The notes below the pieces were generated by a model. That model saw nothing but the letters and a program-made list of their open reading frames with translations. It ran no database searches and had not been told where the DNA came from. 64,000 nucleotides of DNA from positions 124,001-188,000 of the forward strand of contig WGNQ01000001.1 of assembly GCA_016124455.1 (NCBI GenBank), written 5' to 3'. This document shows positions 10,339-20,204 of this stretch, piece after piece; the stretch's first letter is position 1, and every line of letters starts with the position of its first letter. The translations under genes and the position numbers were made by a program. This stretch comes from Sideroxydans sp. GTDB taxonomy: Bacteria > Pseudomonadota > Gammaproteobacteria > Burkholderiales > Gallionellaceae.

Positions 10339-13300
10339 CGCGCCGCCCGTAACACCGGCTCGCCCACTTTACCGGTCAGCAACAACGGCACACTTCCTGC
10401 ACGCACTTTCAGATCGGCAAGGAAATGGCCATTAAGCTCCCGACTGGTATCGATATCAAGATAGCCGGAAGCGCTCAGCACGCCGGCGGCTAGCCGCAAC
10501 TGGCGATAGCGCTGAATCCCGTTTTCCAGTTGCAGGCGACCACTCAACTCATCAAAGTGAGTACGCCCGCCCGGATCGCCGTCACGCCCAGCCAGACGCA
10601 CCGTCTCCACCATATCCATATCGCTGAGGGCTCCCTTCTTCAGGGAGAAGCTGCCGTCCAGGCTGGGGTTCCCACCCAGCAGTGCCAGCTTGTCCGCCTG
10701 AATCGAATAACCGGCATTGCCATCCAGCTCGCCTTCGATTCTGGCGGCAGGGAAAGCATCGTGCATTTCCAGGGACTTCACCGTCATATGCCCCTGCATC
10801 AGCCAGCCCTTCTGCCAGTTCAGGCGCGCATTGCCCACCAGCGTCCCGCCATACAGCCGTGCATCAAAATCGCTGAAGTTCATCTCGCCATCGCGCAACT
10901 GCCCTTGCGCGTTCAATTCGTTGAAATGCACATAGGGCAATATGGGCAACTCGCTTTCCTTCAGGCTCAATTCAAGGCCCAGTTGCTGCCCCGGCTGCGC
11001 GTGCAGCTGCAGATTGAGTTTGCCATCCTCGCTGCCGAGTACCGCCTTGGAAAAATGCCCCTGCGCATCAAACTCCACGTTGCCGTTTATCGCCGGCAGC
11101 TTGACCAGCTCACTGTTGACGCGGGCACCCCGCAAGGTCATCCGCGCCAGCGGATAATGTGCATCGCCCGCTGCCGCCTCCAGCCAGGACAGTGTCTTGT
11201 CGAACGAGGCATCGTCGAGTTGCAGGTTGTTCAACTCGGCATTATTGATTGCCCGGGTGTCGGAAAGCAGGGCCGTGAAATCAAAATGCAGCACCACAGT
11301 GCCGGCCTTCAGCTCCCGCCCATTACCGACAGTCACTTCGTGCAACTCAAGTTGCGGCGAAGGTAACAGCGTCGCACTCATCTTGCCGATATGTACCGGC
11401 TGCCTGAGTTGCGCTGAAAGCCGCTTCTCGACCTGCAGGACATAGCCCTGCATCGGCCAGATGTATGGCAATACCACAACCAGCACCAGCACCAGCACCA
11501 ACAGTCCGGCCGCAATTTTCCCCACCGGCAAAGGTTTGCGACGCACCCGGCTCTTTTTCGGAGCCACCGCAGCAACCTGCTCTACAGCCGGTTCGGCCTG
11601 CTCGTTTCTGGCCTGCGCTTCGGCCTGCACCTTGGCACGTTTTTCCGCATCGGCCCATGCCTTGGCCTGGTCATCCGCAAGCTTGCGTGCCGCCTCCTCT
11701 TCCCTGGCCCGGCGCTCAGCTTCCGCCCTGGCCTGAGCTTCGGCCTGCTTGCGCGCAATCTCTTCCTCCTGCGCCTTGCGTTGTGCCGCCGCCCGCTCTT
11801 CGGCCGCTATTTGTTCCGGTGATTTGTCCGGCACAGCTTCAGCCTTCGGCACCGGCTGCATAGTCTCGGCGGCAACCGATATGGCCAAATCCGCCAATCC
11901 GTTCAGCGCGATCGGCTCCAGGTTGAGGTCAGGCTGCTCTGCGGCCTTGGCTGCCGTCTGCTCTGCTGCTGCACGCTCGTCCATCACCTGATATACCTGA
12001 TGTTCGCGTCCATGCTTGTCTTTTTGCACACCGCGATATCTGAACAGGCCGGCATATTCGGCAGTCAGCCGCGAGACCACATCAAAATAGGAGCGCGAAA
12101 CATAGATCTGGTCGGTTCCCGCAAAACTCATGATGCGCTGCGCATCGTTGATGCCATCACCGACCATGTTGAACTGGCCGTTCATATCCTTGACCACGTT
12201 CACCGGCCCGAGATGAATACCGATTCTGACATTCAGTTCAGGATAGTCGCGGTGCTGGTTGGCGGTCACTGCTGCACGGAATTTCATGGCGACATCGAGT
12301 GCATCCTCGGGGTGCTGCAGGAAGCCGATTGCCGCCCCATCGCCGGTATCCAGAATGATGCGCTGGCTCTCCGCGAGTTCCTTGATGAACTCAGACACCA
12401 GTTCGTTGAACTGCCCTTTCAAGTCGATCTGCCTGGCAACAGGCAATTTTGTATAACCGACCACATCGAAGAACAGCACGGTAGCAATCGTGCTGCGTGC
12501 CGCGCCCTGGCCAGTCTTGAGCTTAGTCATGTCAAACTCGGCTCGCGCCTTGGCTGCCTGCTGACTGCGTTTCGACTCTTCTTCCTGCTTGATTCTGGCT
12601 TGCTCGGCCGCAGCTTCGGCCTCAATCCGTGCCGCCTGCTCCGCCTGTTTGACTCGTTCAGCCTCGGCTTCGAGCGCCTCCCTGGCTTTAGCGGCTTCCG
12701 CCTCCGCACGTGCCTTGGCTGCTTCCTGCTCCGCCTTCAGCCGTGCCGCTTCCGCTTCGCGTTTGGCTTTGGCCTGCGCTTCGGCCAGTGCCTTGGCTTC
12801 CGCTTCCGCCTTGGCTTTCGCCGCTTCGATCTCCGCGCGTGCCTTGGCCGCTTCCTGTTCGGCCTTCAGCCGCAAGGCTTCGGCTTCTTCCCGCGCCTTC
12901 GCGGCTTCCTGCTCCGCCTTCAGCCGTGCCGCTTCCGCTTCGCGTTTGGCTTTGGCCTGCGCTTCGGCCAGTGCCTTGGCCTCCGCTTCCGCCCGGGCTT
13001 TCGCCGCTTCGATCTCCGCTCGTGCCTTGGCTTCTGATGCAGCTTTCTGCTTGGCCTGCGTTTCCGCCTCTGCCCGTGCTTTTGCCTTCTCTGCTTCCGC
13101 TGCCAGAACTTCCGGCGTGGGCGCGCGCATTATGGTCGTGAAATCGAGTTCCATGCCCTCGTTTTCGACTTTCTTTGCCGGCACAGCCATCTTCGGCGTT
13201 GCCATCTTGGGGCCCGCACTGGCTTTCACGCTCGCCTTGTCCTGGATATACCCCCCACCCAGCAACTGTTTCAGCATCGCCCCCATGGACGGCCGCAAGC

Positions 13301-13451
13301 TCGGCGCTGCATGCTTCAGCACTTCATCAACCGTAGATTTTCCGTCAACCAGCAGCAGGGCCCGCTTGATATCGCCCGACAGATTATTGGTGCGGCGGGA
13401 AATCTCCGCCTCACCCTCGCTGGTTCTGACAAAAATGACTTTACTGTCCAT
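10335..13451 (-). CDS. Class III nucleotidyl cyclase fused to an AsmA-like periplasmic domain
   Basis: A 1038-residue multidomain membrane protein. Residues 1-75 form an unidentified domain. About 110-305 is a long Ala/Glu/Lys/Arg coiled coil. A class III cyclase domain lies at 320-490, with metal aspartates at D329 (FFDVVGYT) and D371 (DTGDGA). N435 and R439 sit in GDGINDAQRI. A second coiled coil covers 545-615, a basic stretch KKSRVRRK precedes one membrane helix at about 643-664, and an AsmA-like region fills 670-1038. By motif alignment the two purine-selecting positions look substituted (Leu367 for Lys, Asn for Asp before VGDG). The cyclase should be cytoplasmic and the AsmA part periplasmic. 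It starts at ATG 13451 behind aagggg. Confidence 0.85.
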   Translation of the reverse strand: MDSKVIFVRTSEGEAEISRRTNNLSGDIKRALLLVDGKSTVDEVLKHAAPSLRPSMGAMLKQLLGGGYIQDKASVKASAGPKMATPKMAVPAKKVENEGMELDFTTIMRAPTPEVLAAEAEKAKARAEAETQAKQKAASEAKARAEIEAAKARAEAEAKALAEAQAKAKREAEAARLKAEQEAAKAREEAEALRLKAEQEAAKARAEIEAAKAKAEAEAKALAEAQAKAKREAEAARLKAEQEAAKARAEAEAAKAREALEAEAERVKQAEQAARIEAEAAAEQARIKQEEESKRSQQAAKARAEFDMTKLKTGQGAARSTIATVLFFDVVGYTKLPVARQIDLKGQFNELVSEFIKELAESQRIILDTGDGAAIGFLQHPEDALDVAMKFRAAVTANQHRDYPELNVRIGIHLGPVNVVKDMNGQFNMVGDGINDAQRIMSFAGTDQIYVSRSYFDVVSRLTAEYAGLFRYRGVQKDKHGREHQVYQVMDERAAAEQTAAKAAEQPDLNLEPIALNGLADLAISVAAETMQPVPKAEAVPDKSPEQIAAEERAAAQRKAQEEEIARKQAEAQARAEAERRAREEEAARKLADDQAKAWADAEKRAKVQAEAQARNEQAEPAVEQVAAVAPKKSRVRRKPLPVGKIAAGLLVLVLVLVVVLPYIWPMQGYVLQVEKRLSAQLRQPVHIGKMSATLLPSPQLELHEVTVGNGRELKAGTVVLHFDFTALLSDTRAINNAELNNLQLDDASFDKTLSWLEAAAGDAHYPLARMTLRGARVNSELVKLPAINGNVEFDAQGHFSKAVLGSEDGKLNLQLHAQPGQQLGLELSLKESELPILPYVHFNELNAQGQLRDGEMNFSDFDARLYGGTLVGNARLNWQKGWLMQGHMTVKSLEMHDAFPAARIEGELDGNAGYSIQADKLALLGGNPSLDGSFSLKKGALSDMDMVETVRLAGRDGDPGGRTHFDELSGRLQLENGIQRYRQLRLAAGVLSASGYLDIDTSRELNGHFLADLKVRAGSVPLLLTGKVGEPVLRAAR
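12721..13031 (-). repeat. Near-identical coding direct repeat in the coiled coil
   Basis: Bases 12721-12848 recur at 12904-13031, offset by 183 bp (61 codons) with only about four differences in 128. The copies encode the same coiled-coil stretch (ALAEAQAKAKREAEAARLKA). This indicates a recent in-frame duplication that lengthened the stalk between the N-terminal domain and the cyclase. Confidence 0.9.
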
Positions 13452-13500
13452 ATCCCCTTGCTATCTGTTGCGCTGCCACACAGGACACCGCAATCGAAAA

Positions 13501-15240
13501 TTATTTCCCGCTCGGCTGTTCCGCCGGTTTAGGCGGCTCTGCCGGATTTTTCTGGCCCGAGGGTGGAATCTTATCGTTTTTTGCACCAAACAGCTTGTTC
13601 AACAGATTCCCGACCTTGATCCCGAGTGCCGTTCCCAGCCCCGGCCCCAGCAATGCGGTGCCCACTGCCGCCCCTGCCAGCGCGGAACCGGTAGGGTGCA
13701 GCACCGGATCGCGCACAGTACCGGAAACGGCCAGTGGCATGCTTACCAGTGTTGCGGTTCCCTTCAGGTCGGTATCAAGCAGCCCGCTCAACTGCAGCTG
13801 TGGAGAAACATCCAGCTTGCCTGCCGCATTAAGGGCACCGGATGACACTTTCAGATTTTTTAAATGATACCCACTGCCATTCACCGAGAGCAAGCCGGAA
13901 AGCTCGTCAAACTTGGTCTGCCCGCCCTTGTTGCCACTTTTCAGCGGATTGCTTGCTGCCTGCACCAGGTCGATCTTGCCAAGCACGCCTTTCTTCAGCC
14001 GGAAATTGCTATTGATATCCACGTTATCGGGAAAGCGCTGAAATTCGTTCATCCTGGCAGAAAACTTTGCTTGCCCGCTCAGCGAACCGGTCAACATCAC
14101 TTCGTTATTCAGTGCTTCAACCAGCGGCTGCACAGCAATATTGTTAAATGAGACATCCGCATCCAGAAATTTCTCGCCGGGCTGCACCACAGCCGCGCCA
14201 TGCAATGTCCCTCCGTATAACTTGCTCACCAGCTTGTCCAGCCTGAACTTCCGCATCGTGCCGACAACATGTGCCGTAGCCGAATCCAGCAACAGCATGC
14301 GTCGCACATTCAGCGGCAAACGTACCGCAGCATTCTTGACGTCCACATCCGCATCAAAAAACAGGCTGGCCGGCAACGCACGCACATCGGCACCGTGTCC
14401 CTCCAGGCGCCCCTTTGCCTGCAACCTGCCCGCCATCTCAATCCCATCACCCAGCGACGGCCAGCGTCCCAGATCACCGTCAACCGCATCCATGCTTATA
14501 TCCAGCTTCCATTCCGGCTGCCATGCCAAGTGGGCCGTGCCGTCAATGCGCGTGCCCAGCAGGTCTGCGGAAAATCTGTTGGCAGTAAACTGTCCCTCGG
14601 CGAGAATGCCGCTGATATTCATGCTATCTATCGGCAACCCCGGATAGCCCGGCGGCGACCATCGCCGGAAGCCGGCCTCGACCTGGAAAACCCCACCCGG
14701 TTGCGGATAAATCAACGCGGCAAATTTCTGGTCAGCCATGGAAATCGCTGCCTGCTTCAGGCTGCTGTCTGCAGCCAGCTCCAACTTGCCTTCCAGCGGC
14801 CCCAGCGTCATAGTCGGCATGACAACCTGCATGCCAGTGAATCGCAACTCCTCCAGCCGCAGCAGGCTGTCGGCCACACTACTATTACGCAACCAGGCCA
14901 GAATCTTTGTCAGTTGCTCCTGCGTAATACTGCCTTGATCCAGCACCAGGCTATGAATGACGCGTTGCGATTTCAATAACGAATGCAAGTCGAAAAAAAT
15001 TCCAACCGATTGTGCTGTTGCCTCTGGCCTGGCCCCGAGTTGCACCCCTTCCAGAGCCAGATGCGGCAGCGGCAACATATCCAGTTTCAAGTGGCTGATT
15101 CTTACCGGCTCGCCAAAATTTTCACTCAACGTCTGCTCAATTTCAGGCACGTAAACATCAAGCGGCGTCAGATAAGCCGTTGTGGTTGCCAATAACACAA
15201 ACAGCATCACAGCAACCAGAAAACGCTTGAACCACTTCAT
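13501..15240 (-). CDS. AsmA-family inner-membrane protein
   Basis: A 579-residue protein with one N-terminal membrane helix (about residues 5-25) and a large periplasmic AsmA-like body. Its C-terminal region (GGQTKFDELSGLLSVNG, then a KLDVSPQLQLSGLLDTDLKG stretch) closely parallels the end of the neighbouring cyclase protein, so the two periplasmic domains are probably paralogous. AsmA-like proteins are linked to outer-membrane lipid homeostasis and bridge-like transport. I chose ATG 15240 over an upstream GTG at 15246. The last 35 residues are Pro/Lys-rich. Confidence 0.85.
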   Translation of the reverse strand: MKWFKRFLVAVMLFVLLATTTAYLTPLDVYVPEIEQTLSENFGEPVRISHLKLDMLPLPHLALEGVQLGARPEATAQSVGIFFDLHSLLKSQRVIHSLVLDQGSITQEQLTKILAWLRNSSVADSLLRLEELRFTGMQVVMPTMTLGPLEGKLELAADSSLKQAAISMADQKFAALIYPQPGGVFQVEAGFRRWSPPGYPGLPIDSMNISGILAEGQFTANRFSADLLGTRIDGTAHLAWQPEWKLDISMDAVDGDLGRWPSLGDGIEMAGRLQAKGRLEGHGADVRALPASLFFDADVDVKNAAVRLPLNVRRMLLLDSATAHVVGTMRKFRLDKLVSKLYGGTLHGAAVVQPGEKFLDADVSFNNIAVQPLVEALNNEVMLTGSLSGQAKFSARMNEFQRFPDNVDINSNFRLKKGVLGKIDLVQAASNPLKSGNKGGQTKFDELSGLLSVNGSGYHLKNLKVSSGALNAAGKLDVSPQLQLSGLLDTDLKGTATLVSMPLAVSGTVRDPVLHPTGSALAGAAVGTALLGPGLGTALGIKVGNLLNKLFGAKNDKIPPSGQKNPAEPPKPAEQPSGK

Positions 15241-15302
15241 TATCACAACGGTATGGTATTGACCTGAATGTACGGAATCGTTAGTATAGCCGCCTCATCA
15301 AT

Positions 15303-15378
15303 TCCCTGATAGCTCAGTCGGTAGAGCGACGGACTGTTAATCCGCAGGTCCCTGGTTCGAGTCCAGGTCGGGGAGCCA
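15303..15378 (+). tRNA. tRNA-Asn (GTT)
   Basis: A 76-base cloverleaf with CCA encoded. The acceptor arms tccctga and tcgggga pair with one G-T wobble. The D loop contains agctcagtcggtagagc, the anticodon GTT is at 15336-15338, and the T arm is ggttcgagtcc. The anticodon stem has a possible A-C mismatch at its first pair. A terminator follows. Confidence 0.97.
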
Positions 15379-15386
15379 GATAAGAC

Positions 15387-15420
15387 AAGGGCTAGCGTTT
15401 ATGCGCTAGCCCTTTATCTT
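15387..15420 (+). terminator. Terminator after tRNA-Asn
   Basis: An 11-bp perfect stem (15387-15397 with 15404-15414) around a tttatg loop, followed by the T-rich tatctttat. It starts nine bases after the tRNA CCA end. Confidence 0.85.
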
Positions 15421-15500
15421 TATGCCTGTGACAAAATAGACACTCGGCAATGACCTGTTCAGTGCCCAATCTTTAGCAAGGCCAAGGCAGACTCCTCTGG

Positions 15501-16475
15501 TCAGCCGACAATAGTGTACGAAAAATCTCCTGCTGCTCGGCGTTTGTGTGCGACGACCAGTTGCGCATAGTGTGCATCAAACAAGGGACGCTGTGCCGAA
15601 AGCGCCGGCATAATCGGCCAGCTGCTGTTGTGTAAATTGAAACGCGGCATATTGCCATCAACATCCTGCAATGCATCGACGTAAGCCTCCAGCGTTCCAA
15701 TATCCCGCCAGTAAGCCTCCTCCTCATACGGCCTCACGCCTGGCACTTTGTTTTCAGCCAAGTCATATGCGTAGACCCGGTGACTATCCACCAGCCGCGG
15801 CAACAGGTGTTTCCCAAAATCGGTTTCGCCATGCCGCAAGGCCTGATCCAGGCTGTCCACCAGCACCTCAGGAGTAAACAGGTAATTTCCCGTGGAAACG
15901 CATGCTCGTGCAGAATTAAAAGCGATAGGGACTGGGCACTCCGGCTTTTCCTGAAAATTCCCGATACGGCCCTGTCCCTCCGTCACGATGACCCCGAACG
16001 CTTTCGCCTGCTCCAATGCTACCCGCGTCGTGGCCACAGTAACCTCGGCATTGCATTCACGGTGATAGGCAGCCATCTGGCGCACGTCCATCCGGTAAAC
16101 CTGGTCCGCTGCAAATACTGCCACCAGATCAGGATCATGCTGCTCAATGAGTTCCAGGTTTTGATAGACAGCATCCGCCGTGCCACAAAAATATTGCCCT
16201 TCTTCATACCTCGGCACAACTACCGAAACAAAGCACTCTTCATTGCCCGGGGCAAGCGTCCAGTTTGCGTGAATATGCTCTATCAGTGATTCAGGCTTGT
16301 ACTGTGCCAGCAGATAAATCGACTCGATACCTGAATTCACCAGATTGCTGAGCACAAAGTCCACCAGGCGGTAACCGCCAAAAACGATGGAAGGCTTGGC
16401 GTGGTTAAAGGTAAGCGGATGCAGGCGCGAACCTTCCCCGCCCGCCAATATCATCGCAAGAATTCTCTCAGACAT
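15501..16475 (-). CDS. GlgC-like glucose-1-phosphate nucleotidyltransferase lacking the beta-helix
   Basis: A 324-residue protein matching the catalytic half of ADP-glucose pyrophosphorylase: the nucleotide loop LAGGEGSRLHPLT, the FCGTADAVYQN region, VFAADQVYRMD, and a NFQEKP sugar-phosphate motif. GlgC is normally about 420-430 residues with a C-terminal left-handed beta-helix. Here the protein stops (FSYTIVG) where that helix should begin. It starts at ATG 16475 behind a gggggat site. It may be a natural short form or a 3' truncation next to the tRNA gene. No other glycogen genes are nearby. Confidence 0.8.
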   Translation of the reverse strand: MSERILAMILAGGEGSRLHPLTFNHAKPSIVFGGYRLVDFVLSNLVNSGIESIYLLAQYKPESLIEHIHANWTLAPGNEECFVSVVVPRYEEGQYFCGTADAVYQNLELIEQHDPDLVAVFAADQVYRMDVRQMAAYHRECNAEVTVATTRVALEQAKAFGVIVTEGQGRIGNFQEKPECPVPIAFNSARACVSTGNYLFTPEVLVDSLDQALRHGETDFGKHLLPRLVDSHRVYAYDLAENKVPGVRPYEEEAYWRDIGTLEAYVDALQDVDGNMPRFNLHNSSWPIMPALSAQRPLFDAHYAQLVVAHKRRAAGDFSYTIVG

Positions 16476-16535
16476 GATCCCCCCTGCAGCTGCTGGTAGC
16501 CCAACGAAAGCGCACCAGCAAAACTTACAGCAACC

Positions 16536-16781
16536 TCAGTGATACAGCTGGTCTATCTCCGCCTCTGCCGCAATCCAGTCATCTACGGGATTACCATTCT
16601 TGAAACCACGTTGCTCGGCACGGAAATAGGCTGCGGTAGCAATCATCTGATATCTGTCCATACCATCGCCCAGGGTCTTGGTGGAATGTACGGGCTGGCT
16701 TTTCTTGCCGCCTGGAGCCTCGGACGACATTGCGTTTTTGGGAGTGTTGCGTTTGCTCGACTCTGAAGACATGCGTGACAT
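16536..16781 (-). CDS. DUF2934-type small protein
   Basis: An 81-residue protein whose C-terminal half carries the DUF2934 pattern: YQMIATAAYFRAEQRGF, then a Gly/Asn-rich turn and DDWIAAEAEID. The N-terminal half is Ser/Lys-rich and probably disordered. The family has no assigned function. ATG 16781 has a good ggag site. It lies 60 bp upstream of the GlgC-like gene on the same strand; in many genomes DUF2934 genes sit near glycogen or trehalose genes, so co-expression is possible. Confidence 0.8.
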   Translation of the reverse strand: MSRMSSESSKRNTPKNAMSSEAPGGKKSQPVHSTKTLGDGMDRYQMIATAAYFRAEQRGFKNGNPVDDWIAAEAEIDQLYH

Positions 16782-17116
16782 GATTACTCCTTTCCGTTTT
16801 ATAAAATCTCATAAAACTAGGAAGCTGGTCAGCGTTCTAGATATCCGCAATTCCAGATTACAGATAAGCCCGCAAATCTCCCGATGCGGATGGTTCGGGG
16901 AAAATACGGTGAAGACAGAAGTCATCCGAAGCCGCTCGGATGGCTTTGTAAAAACTACTCCAATCCACCATGCATGACAAGCCATGTGCTAGAACAAAAT
17001 AAGTTCCCTGCCAAACAGCTATTTGCTACGCGCAAACCATACCTCACCCATATGACATATTTGTGAAAACGGATTACCGTATCCAGCGTGAGTACTCAAA
17101 AGTAAAACACAAGTTG
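16782..17116. other. Intergenic region, nothing recognised
   Basis: About 335 bp between the DUF2934 gene and the end of nrdJ. I see no supportable ORF, RNA gene, terminator with a T run, or repeat. It should contain the promoter of the DUF2934 gene. Confidence 0.5.
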
Positions 17117-19969
17117 CTAACCACAAGCCCCTATTGCACCGCACGCAGTACAAAAATCGCAACCATCTTTCTTGATGACCGTGCGGTTGCCGCATTCAGC
17201 ACATTTCTTGCCCGCGATCATGTGCAACTCACCCTGTTTCTTCTTGCGCGTCTGCGGTGTCGAAAGAATGCCGGCCTCCGAGACTGGATATCCTTCTTCA
17301 GTAAGAATGCCCAGCATGGCATAACGGTGAATCATCAGCCGCGCTACGTAAGCCACGGTGGACGGCCATACCTGGGATTTCTCGCTGCCCGGTATCCGGG
17401 CCAGGAAGTCCCCCAGCGGCTCGGGGTAATTGAGCAGCTTGCGCAGCTTCATGCCGATCCACGCCGGGTCGATCACGCGCATGTCCAGACTGAGGAGTTT
17501 GCACAGGCCATCGAGCGCGCGCGGATATTCGCCGGACAGCCATACCGAGTAGGGACGGCGCTGGCCATCAGGCAACACCAACTCCTTAAGCCCAAGCACG
17601 AAATCGTCACCGCCAGCATGATTGAGCACATCCACCGTCCAGCTCATGGTGCCGTCCGGACTGACCTTCGGCTCTTTTTTCGAGAACATCGCATCCAGCA
17701 CCGGCGTTCCCTCGCCGTCCTGCATCTCCAATGCGCCCAGCTGTTCGCAACGGTAACGCACGATCCTGGCAAGTCCGGACACCAGACTGGGTACGCGCAT
17801 CTTGTCGCCATTCGGCGGCAATGGCATGTCAAAAGCATCGTCGCCGGCTGCTTTTTCCAGCACTGCCAGCTTCATGTTAAGCCAGCCACGATCTTCCGCA
17901 CGCATATCCATGGACAATGTCTTGGCGACGGCACCAAGCCCGCGCGGCTGCTCCGCACCGTTGACCCACACCTCGAACGGGTGTGCCTGGCCATTGGTTA
18001 TATGGCTAACAAAAATGGCAAAACTGCCCTGCGGGTGTTCGACCATGTACACCCATGCCTCGCTACCTGCAGCCTGCACCGGGCGCCCTGGCCAGCGCAG
18101 GCTGGCCAGGGCTGGGGTCGGCATCATATCCAGCACTACGCGACGATCGACGTCGGACTGGTCGATATCGTGCTGTGTTTCGTCAACCGGCTGGACCGGT
18201 TTCACCTCCAGCACTGCACCCAACACACTGTTCGGCCGGTAAGTGGTGATACCTTTCAAGCCGCGCTTCCATGCCGCCATGTAGAGGTTCTCGAATTCCC
18301 CGAACGGATAGTCAGCCGGCACATTAACGGTCTTGCTGATCGCGGTATCCACAAACGGCTGGATCGCAGCAGACATTTCCATGTGATCGAGTGCGGACAT
18401 TTCCAGCGCGGTAACGAAATAGTCGGGCAGGTTTTCCACATCAAAACCAAGATGGCGGTACAGACGCCAGGCATGGTCCTCCACCTGGATCGATTTCTTG
18501 CTGCCATCGTGCATGCGCTTGTTGCGGAAATAAAACCAGGAGAATGGCGGCTCGATGCCGTTGCTGGCATTGTCGGCAAACGCAAGACTGATGGTGCCGG
18601 TGGGTGCGATCGATAGCAGATGGCTGTTGCGTATGCCGTGCTGGCGGATGCGCTGCTTGAGCTTTTCCGGCAGGCGCGAAGCGAAACCGGGCGCAGCCAG
18701 GTATTTTTCGGCATCGAACAGCGGAAAGGCACTTTTCTCCGTCGCCAGGTCGACCGATGCTTCATAAGCTGCATCGCGCATCATCTCGGCAATGCGTGCC
18801 GCCATATTGCGCCCTTCCACGCTGTTGTATTTCAGGCGCAGCATCACCAAGGCGTCACCCAAACCGGTAAAGCCGAGGCCGACACGACGCTTGGCTTTAG
18901 CCTCGGCCAGCTGCTCTTCAAGTGGCCATACCGTGGCATCCAGCACGTTGTCGAGCATCCGCGCCGCCAATGCCACGACGCGCACAAAGCTGGGAGAATC
19001 GAACTCCGCCTGTGGCGTGAACGGGTTGAGCACGAAAGCCGCCAGGTTGACACTGCCCAGATCGCAGCAGCCGTAGCTGGGCAGCGGCTGCTCACCGCAA
19101 GGATTGGTCGCCTCGATCTTTTCGATATAGGACAGGTTGTTGTCGTGGTTTATGCGGTCGAGAAACAGCACGCCGGGCTCTGCATGGTCGTAGGTCGCAT
19201 GCATGATTTGCCGCCACAGGTCCGTTGCCTTGACCACACGATAAACCCACAGCTCATCTGCACGCTGGTATGCGCCCCCTTCCAGCGCCGCGGGAGAGGG
19301 CCTGGCCTTGTGCACCAGCTCCCATTGCGCATCGTCCGCCACCGCCTGCATGAACGCGTCCGTCACCCCCACCGAGATATTGAAATTGCGCAGATCGCCT
19401 TCATCCTTGGCATGGATAAACGCCTCAACATCAGGATGGTCGCAACGCAATACGCCCATCTGTGCACCGCGCCGGGCACCCGCCGACTCCACCGTCTCGC
19501 ACGAACGATCAAATACGCGCATGTAGGACACCGGACCGGAAGCACGGCTGTTGGTACCCTTGACCAGCGCATCCTTGGGACGAATATCCGAAAAGTCATA
19601 ACCTACGCCGCCGCCGCGGCGCATGGTTTCCGCAGCCTGCTGCAGCGCATCGTAAATGCCCGGCTTGCCATCGACCAGACCACTGATCGCATCGCCCACC
19701 GGTTGCACGAAACAGTTGATCAGCGTCGCCTGCAAATTGGTTCCCGCCGCGGAGTTGATACGCCCGCCCGGAATAAAGCCACTCTCCAGCGCCCACATGA
19801 ACTGCGACTCCCAGGCTACGGGATCCGCTTCCACCGCAGCCAGCGCTCGCGCCACGCGACGGCGCACATCCCGCGCGCTCACTTCGCCGTTCTTGCAATA
19901 CTTTTCCTGTAATACTTCGGGGGTGACTTCCTGCTCCGGCAAGAGAGCGATGGATTCTTCCATCTTCAT
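17117..19969 (-). CDS. nrdJ: Adenosylcobalamin-dependent ribonucleotide reductase (class II)
   Basis: A 950-residue class II reductase that makes deoxyribonucleotides using a B12-generated radical, so it works with or without oxygen. The N-terminal redox cysteine is in LINCFVQP. The active-site Asn-x-Cys-x-Glu motif appears as [13 protein letters not shown] near residue 290. A TSCPD-type region covers about 780-890. A terminal Cys-rich tail (CAEC...CDFCTACG) provides the shuttle or zinc cysteines. ATG 19969 follows ggagag. No B12 riboswitch was seen in the leader. A hairpin with arms 19998-20004 and 20029-20035 lies just upstream. Confidence 0.95.
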   Translation of the reverse strand: MKMEESIALLPEQEVTPEVLQEKYCKNGEVSARDVRRRVARALAAVEADPVAWESQFMWALESGFIPGGRINSAAGTNLQATLINCFVQPVGDAISGLVDGKPGIYDALQQAAETMRRGGGVGYDFSDIRPKDALVKGTNSRASGPVSYMRVFDRSCETVESAGARRGAQMGVLRCDHPDVEAFIHAKDEGDLRNFNISVGVTDAFMQAVADDAQWELVHKARPSPAALEGGAYQRADELWVYRVVKATDLWRQIMHATYDHAEPGVLFLDRINHDNNLSYIEKIEATNPCGEQPLPSYGCCDLGSVNLAAFVLNPFTPQAEFDSPSFVRVVALAARMLDNVLDATVWPLEEQLAEAKAKRRVGLGFTGLGDALVMLRLKYNSVEGRNMAARIAEMMRDAAYEASVDLATEKSAFPLFDAEKYLAAPGFASRLPEKLKQRIRQHGIRNSHLLSIAPTGTISLAFADNASNGIEPPFSWFYFRNKRMHDGSKKSIQVEDHAWRLYRHLGFDVENLPDYFVTALEMSALDHMEMSAAIQPFVDTAISKTVNVPADYPFGEFENLYMAAWKRGLKGITTYRPNSVLGAVLEVKPVQPVDETQHDIDQSDVDRRVVLDMMPTPALASLRWPGRPVQAAGSEAWVYMVEHPQGSFAIFVSHITNGQAHPFEVWVNGAEQPRGLGAVAKTLSMDMRAEDRGWLNMKLAVLEKAAGDDAFDMPLPPNGDKMRVPSLVSGLARIVRYRCEQLGALEMQDGEGTPVLDAMFSKKEPKVSPDGTMSWTVDVLNHAGGDDFVLGLKELVLPDGQRRPYSVWLSGEYPRALDGLCKLLSLDMRVIDPAWIGMKLRKLLNYPEPLGDFLARIPGSEKSQVWPSTVAYVARLMIHRYAMLGILTEEGYPVSEAGILSTPQTRKKKQGELHMIAGKKCAECGNRTVIKKDGCDFCTACGAIGACG

Positions 19970-20091
19970 TTATTCTCTCCTCAACTTATCCATGATTAAT
20001 GCCGTACCCGACCCTGGTAACACGCATCCGGCATTGCCTGCTATCTTAGTCCCATCGAAGCGAACTGTCATGGCAATACAATCAGCGAAAT

Positions 20092-20203
20092 ATTTGTACA
20101 AATGATATTTGCCTGTATAATTGCACGCGTCTGCTAGTTCAGACATCATGTAGTGCCTAGAGCAGGGCAACAACTCAGAGCCCCGAACAGGGGCTCTCTT
20201 TTA
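20092..20203 (+). ncRNA. Candidate small RNA with its own promoter and terminator
   Basis: A near-consensus sigma-70 promoter (ttgtac at 20094-20099, 16-bp spacer, tataat at 20116-20121) predicts a start near 20128. The RNA would be about 75 bases. It has a 5' hairpin (gtctg 20129-20133 with cagac 20140-20144) and a strong terminator (agagcccc 20177-20184 with ggggctct 20190-20197, then cttttatt). No ORF is inside. A perfect 12-bp palindrome attt-gtac-aaat (20092-20103) overlaps the -35 box. It is convergent with marR and divergent from nrdJ. Not matched to any known family by eye. Confidence 0.6.
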
Positions 20204-20204
20204 T

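Noticed and set aside
12589-13141. Tandem repeats resembling a repeat array
   Set aside because: They are codon-level repeats of an Ala/Glu/Lys coiled coil in the cyclase gene, without unique spacers.
15303-16475. Genomic island or prophage at tRNA-Asn
   Set aside because: No integrase, no repeated tRNA 3' end and no phage genes are nearby; only the short GlgC-like gene raised the question.
19970-20204. B12 riboswitch upstream of the B12-dependent reductase
   Set aside because: I found no B12 box or matching long structured leader on the minus strand; only a simple hairpin at 19998-20035 is visible.
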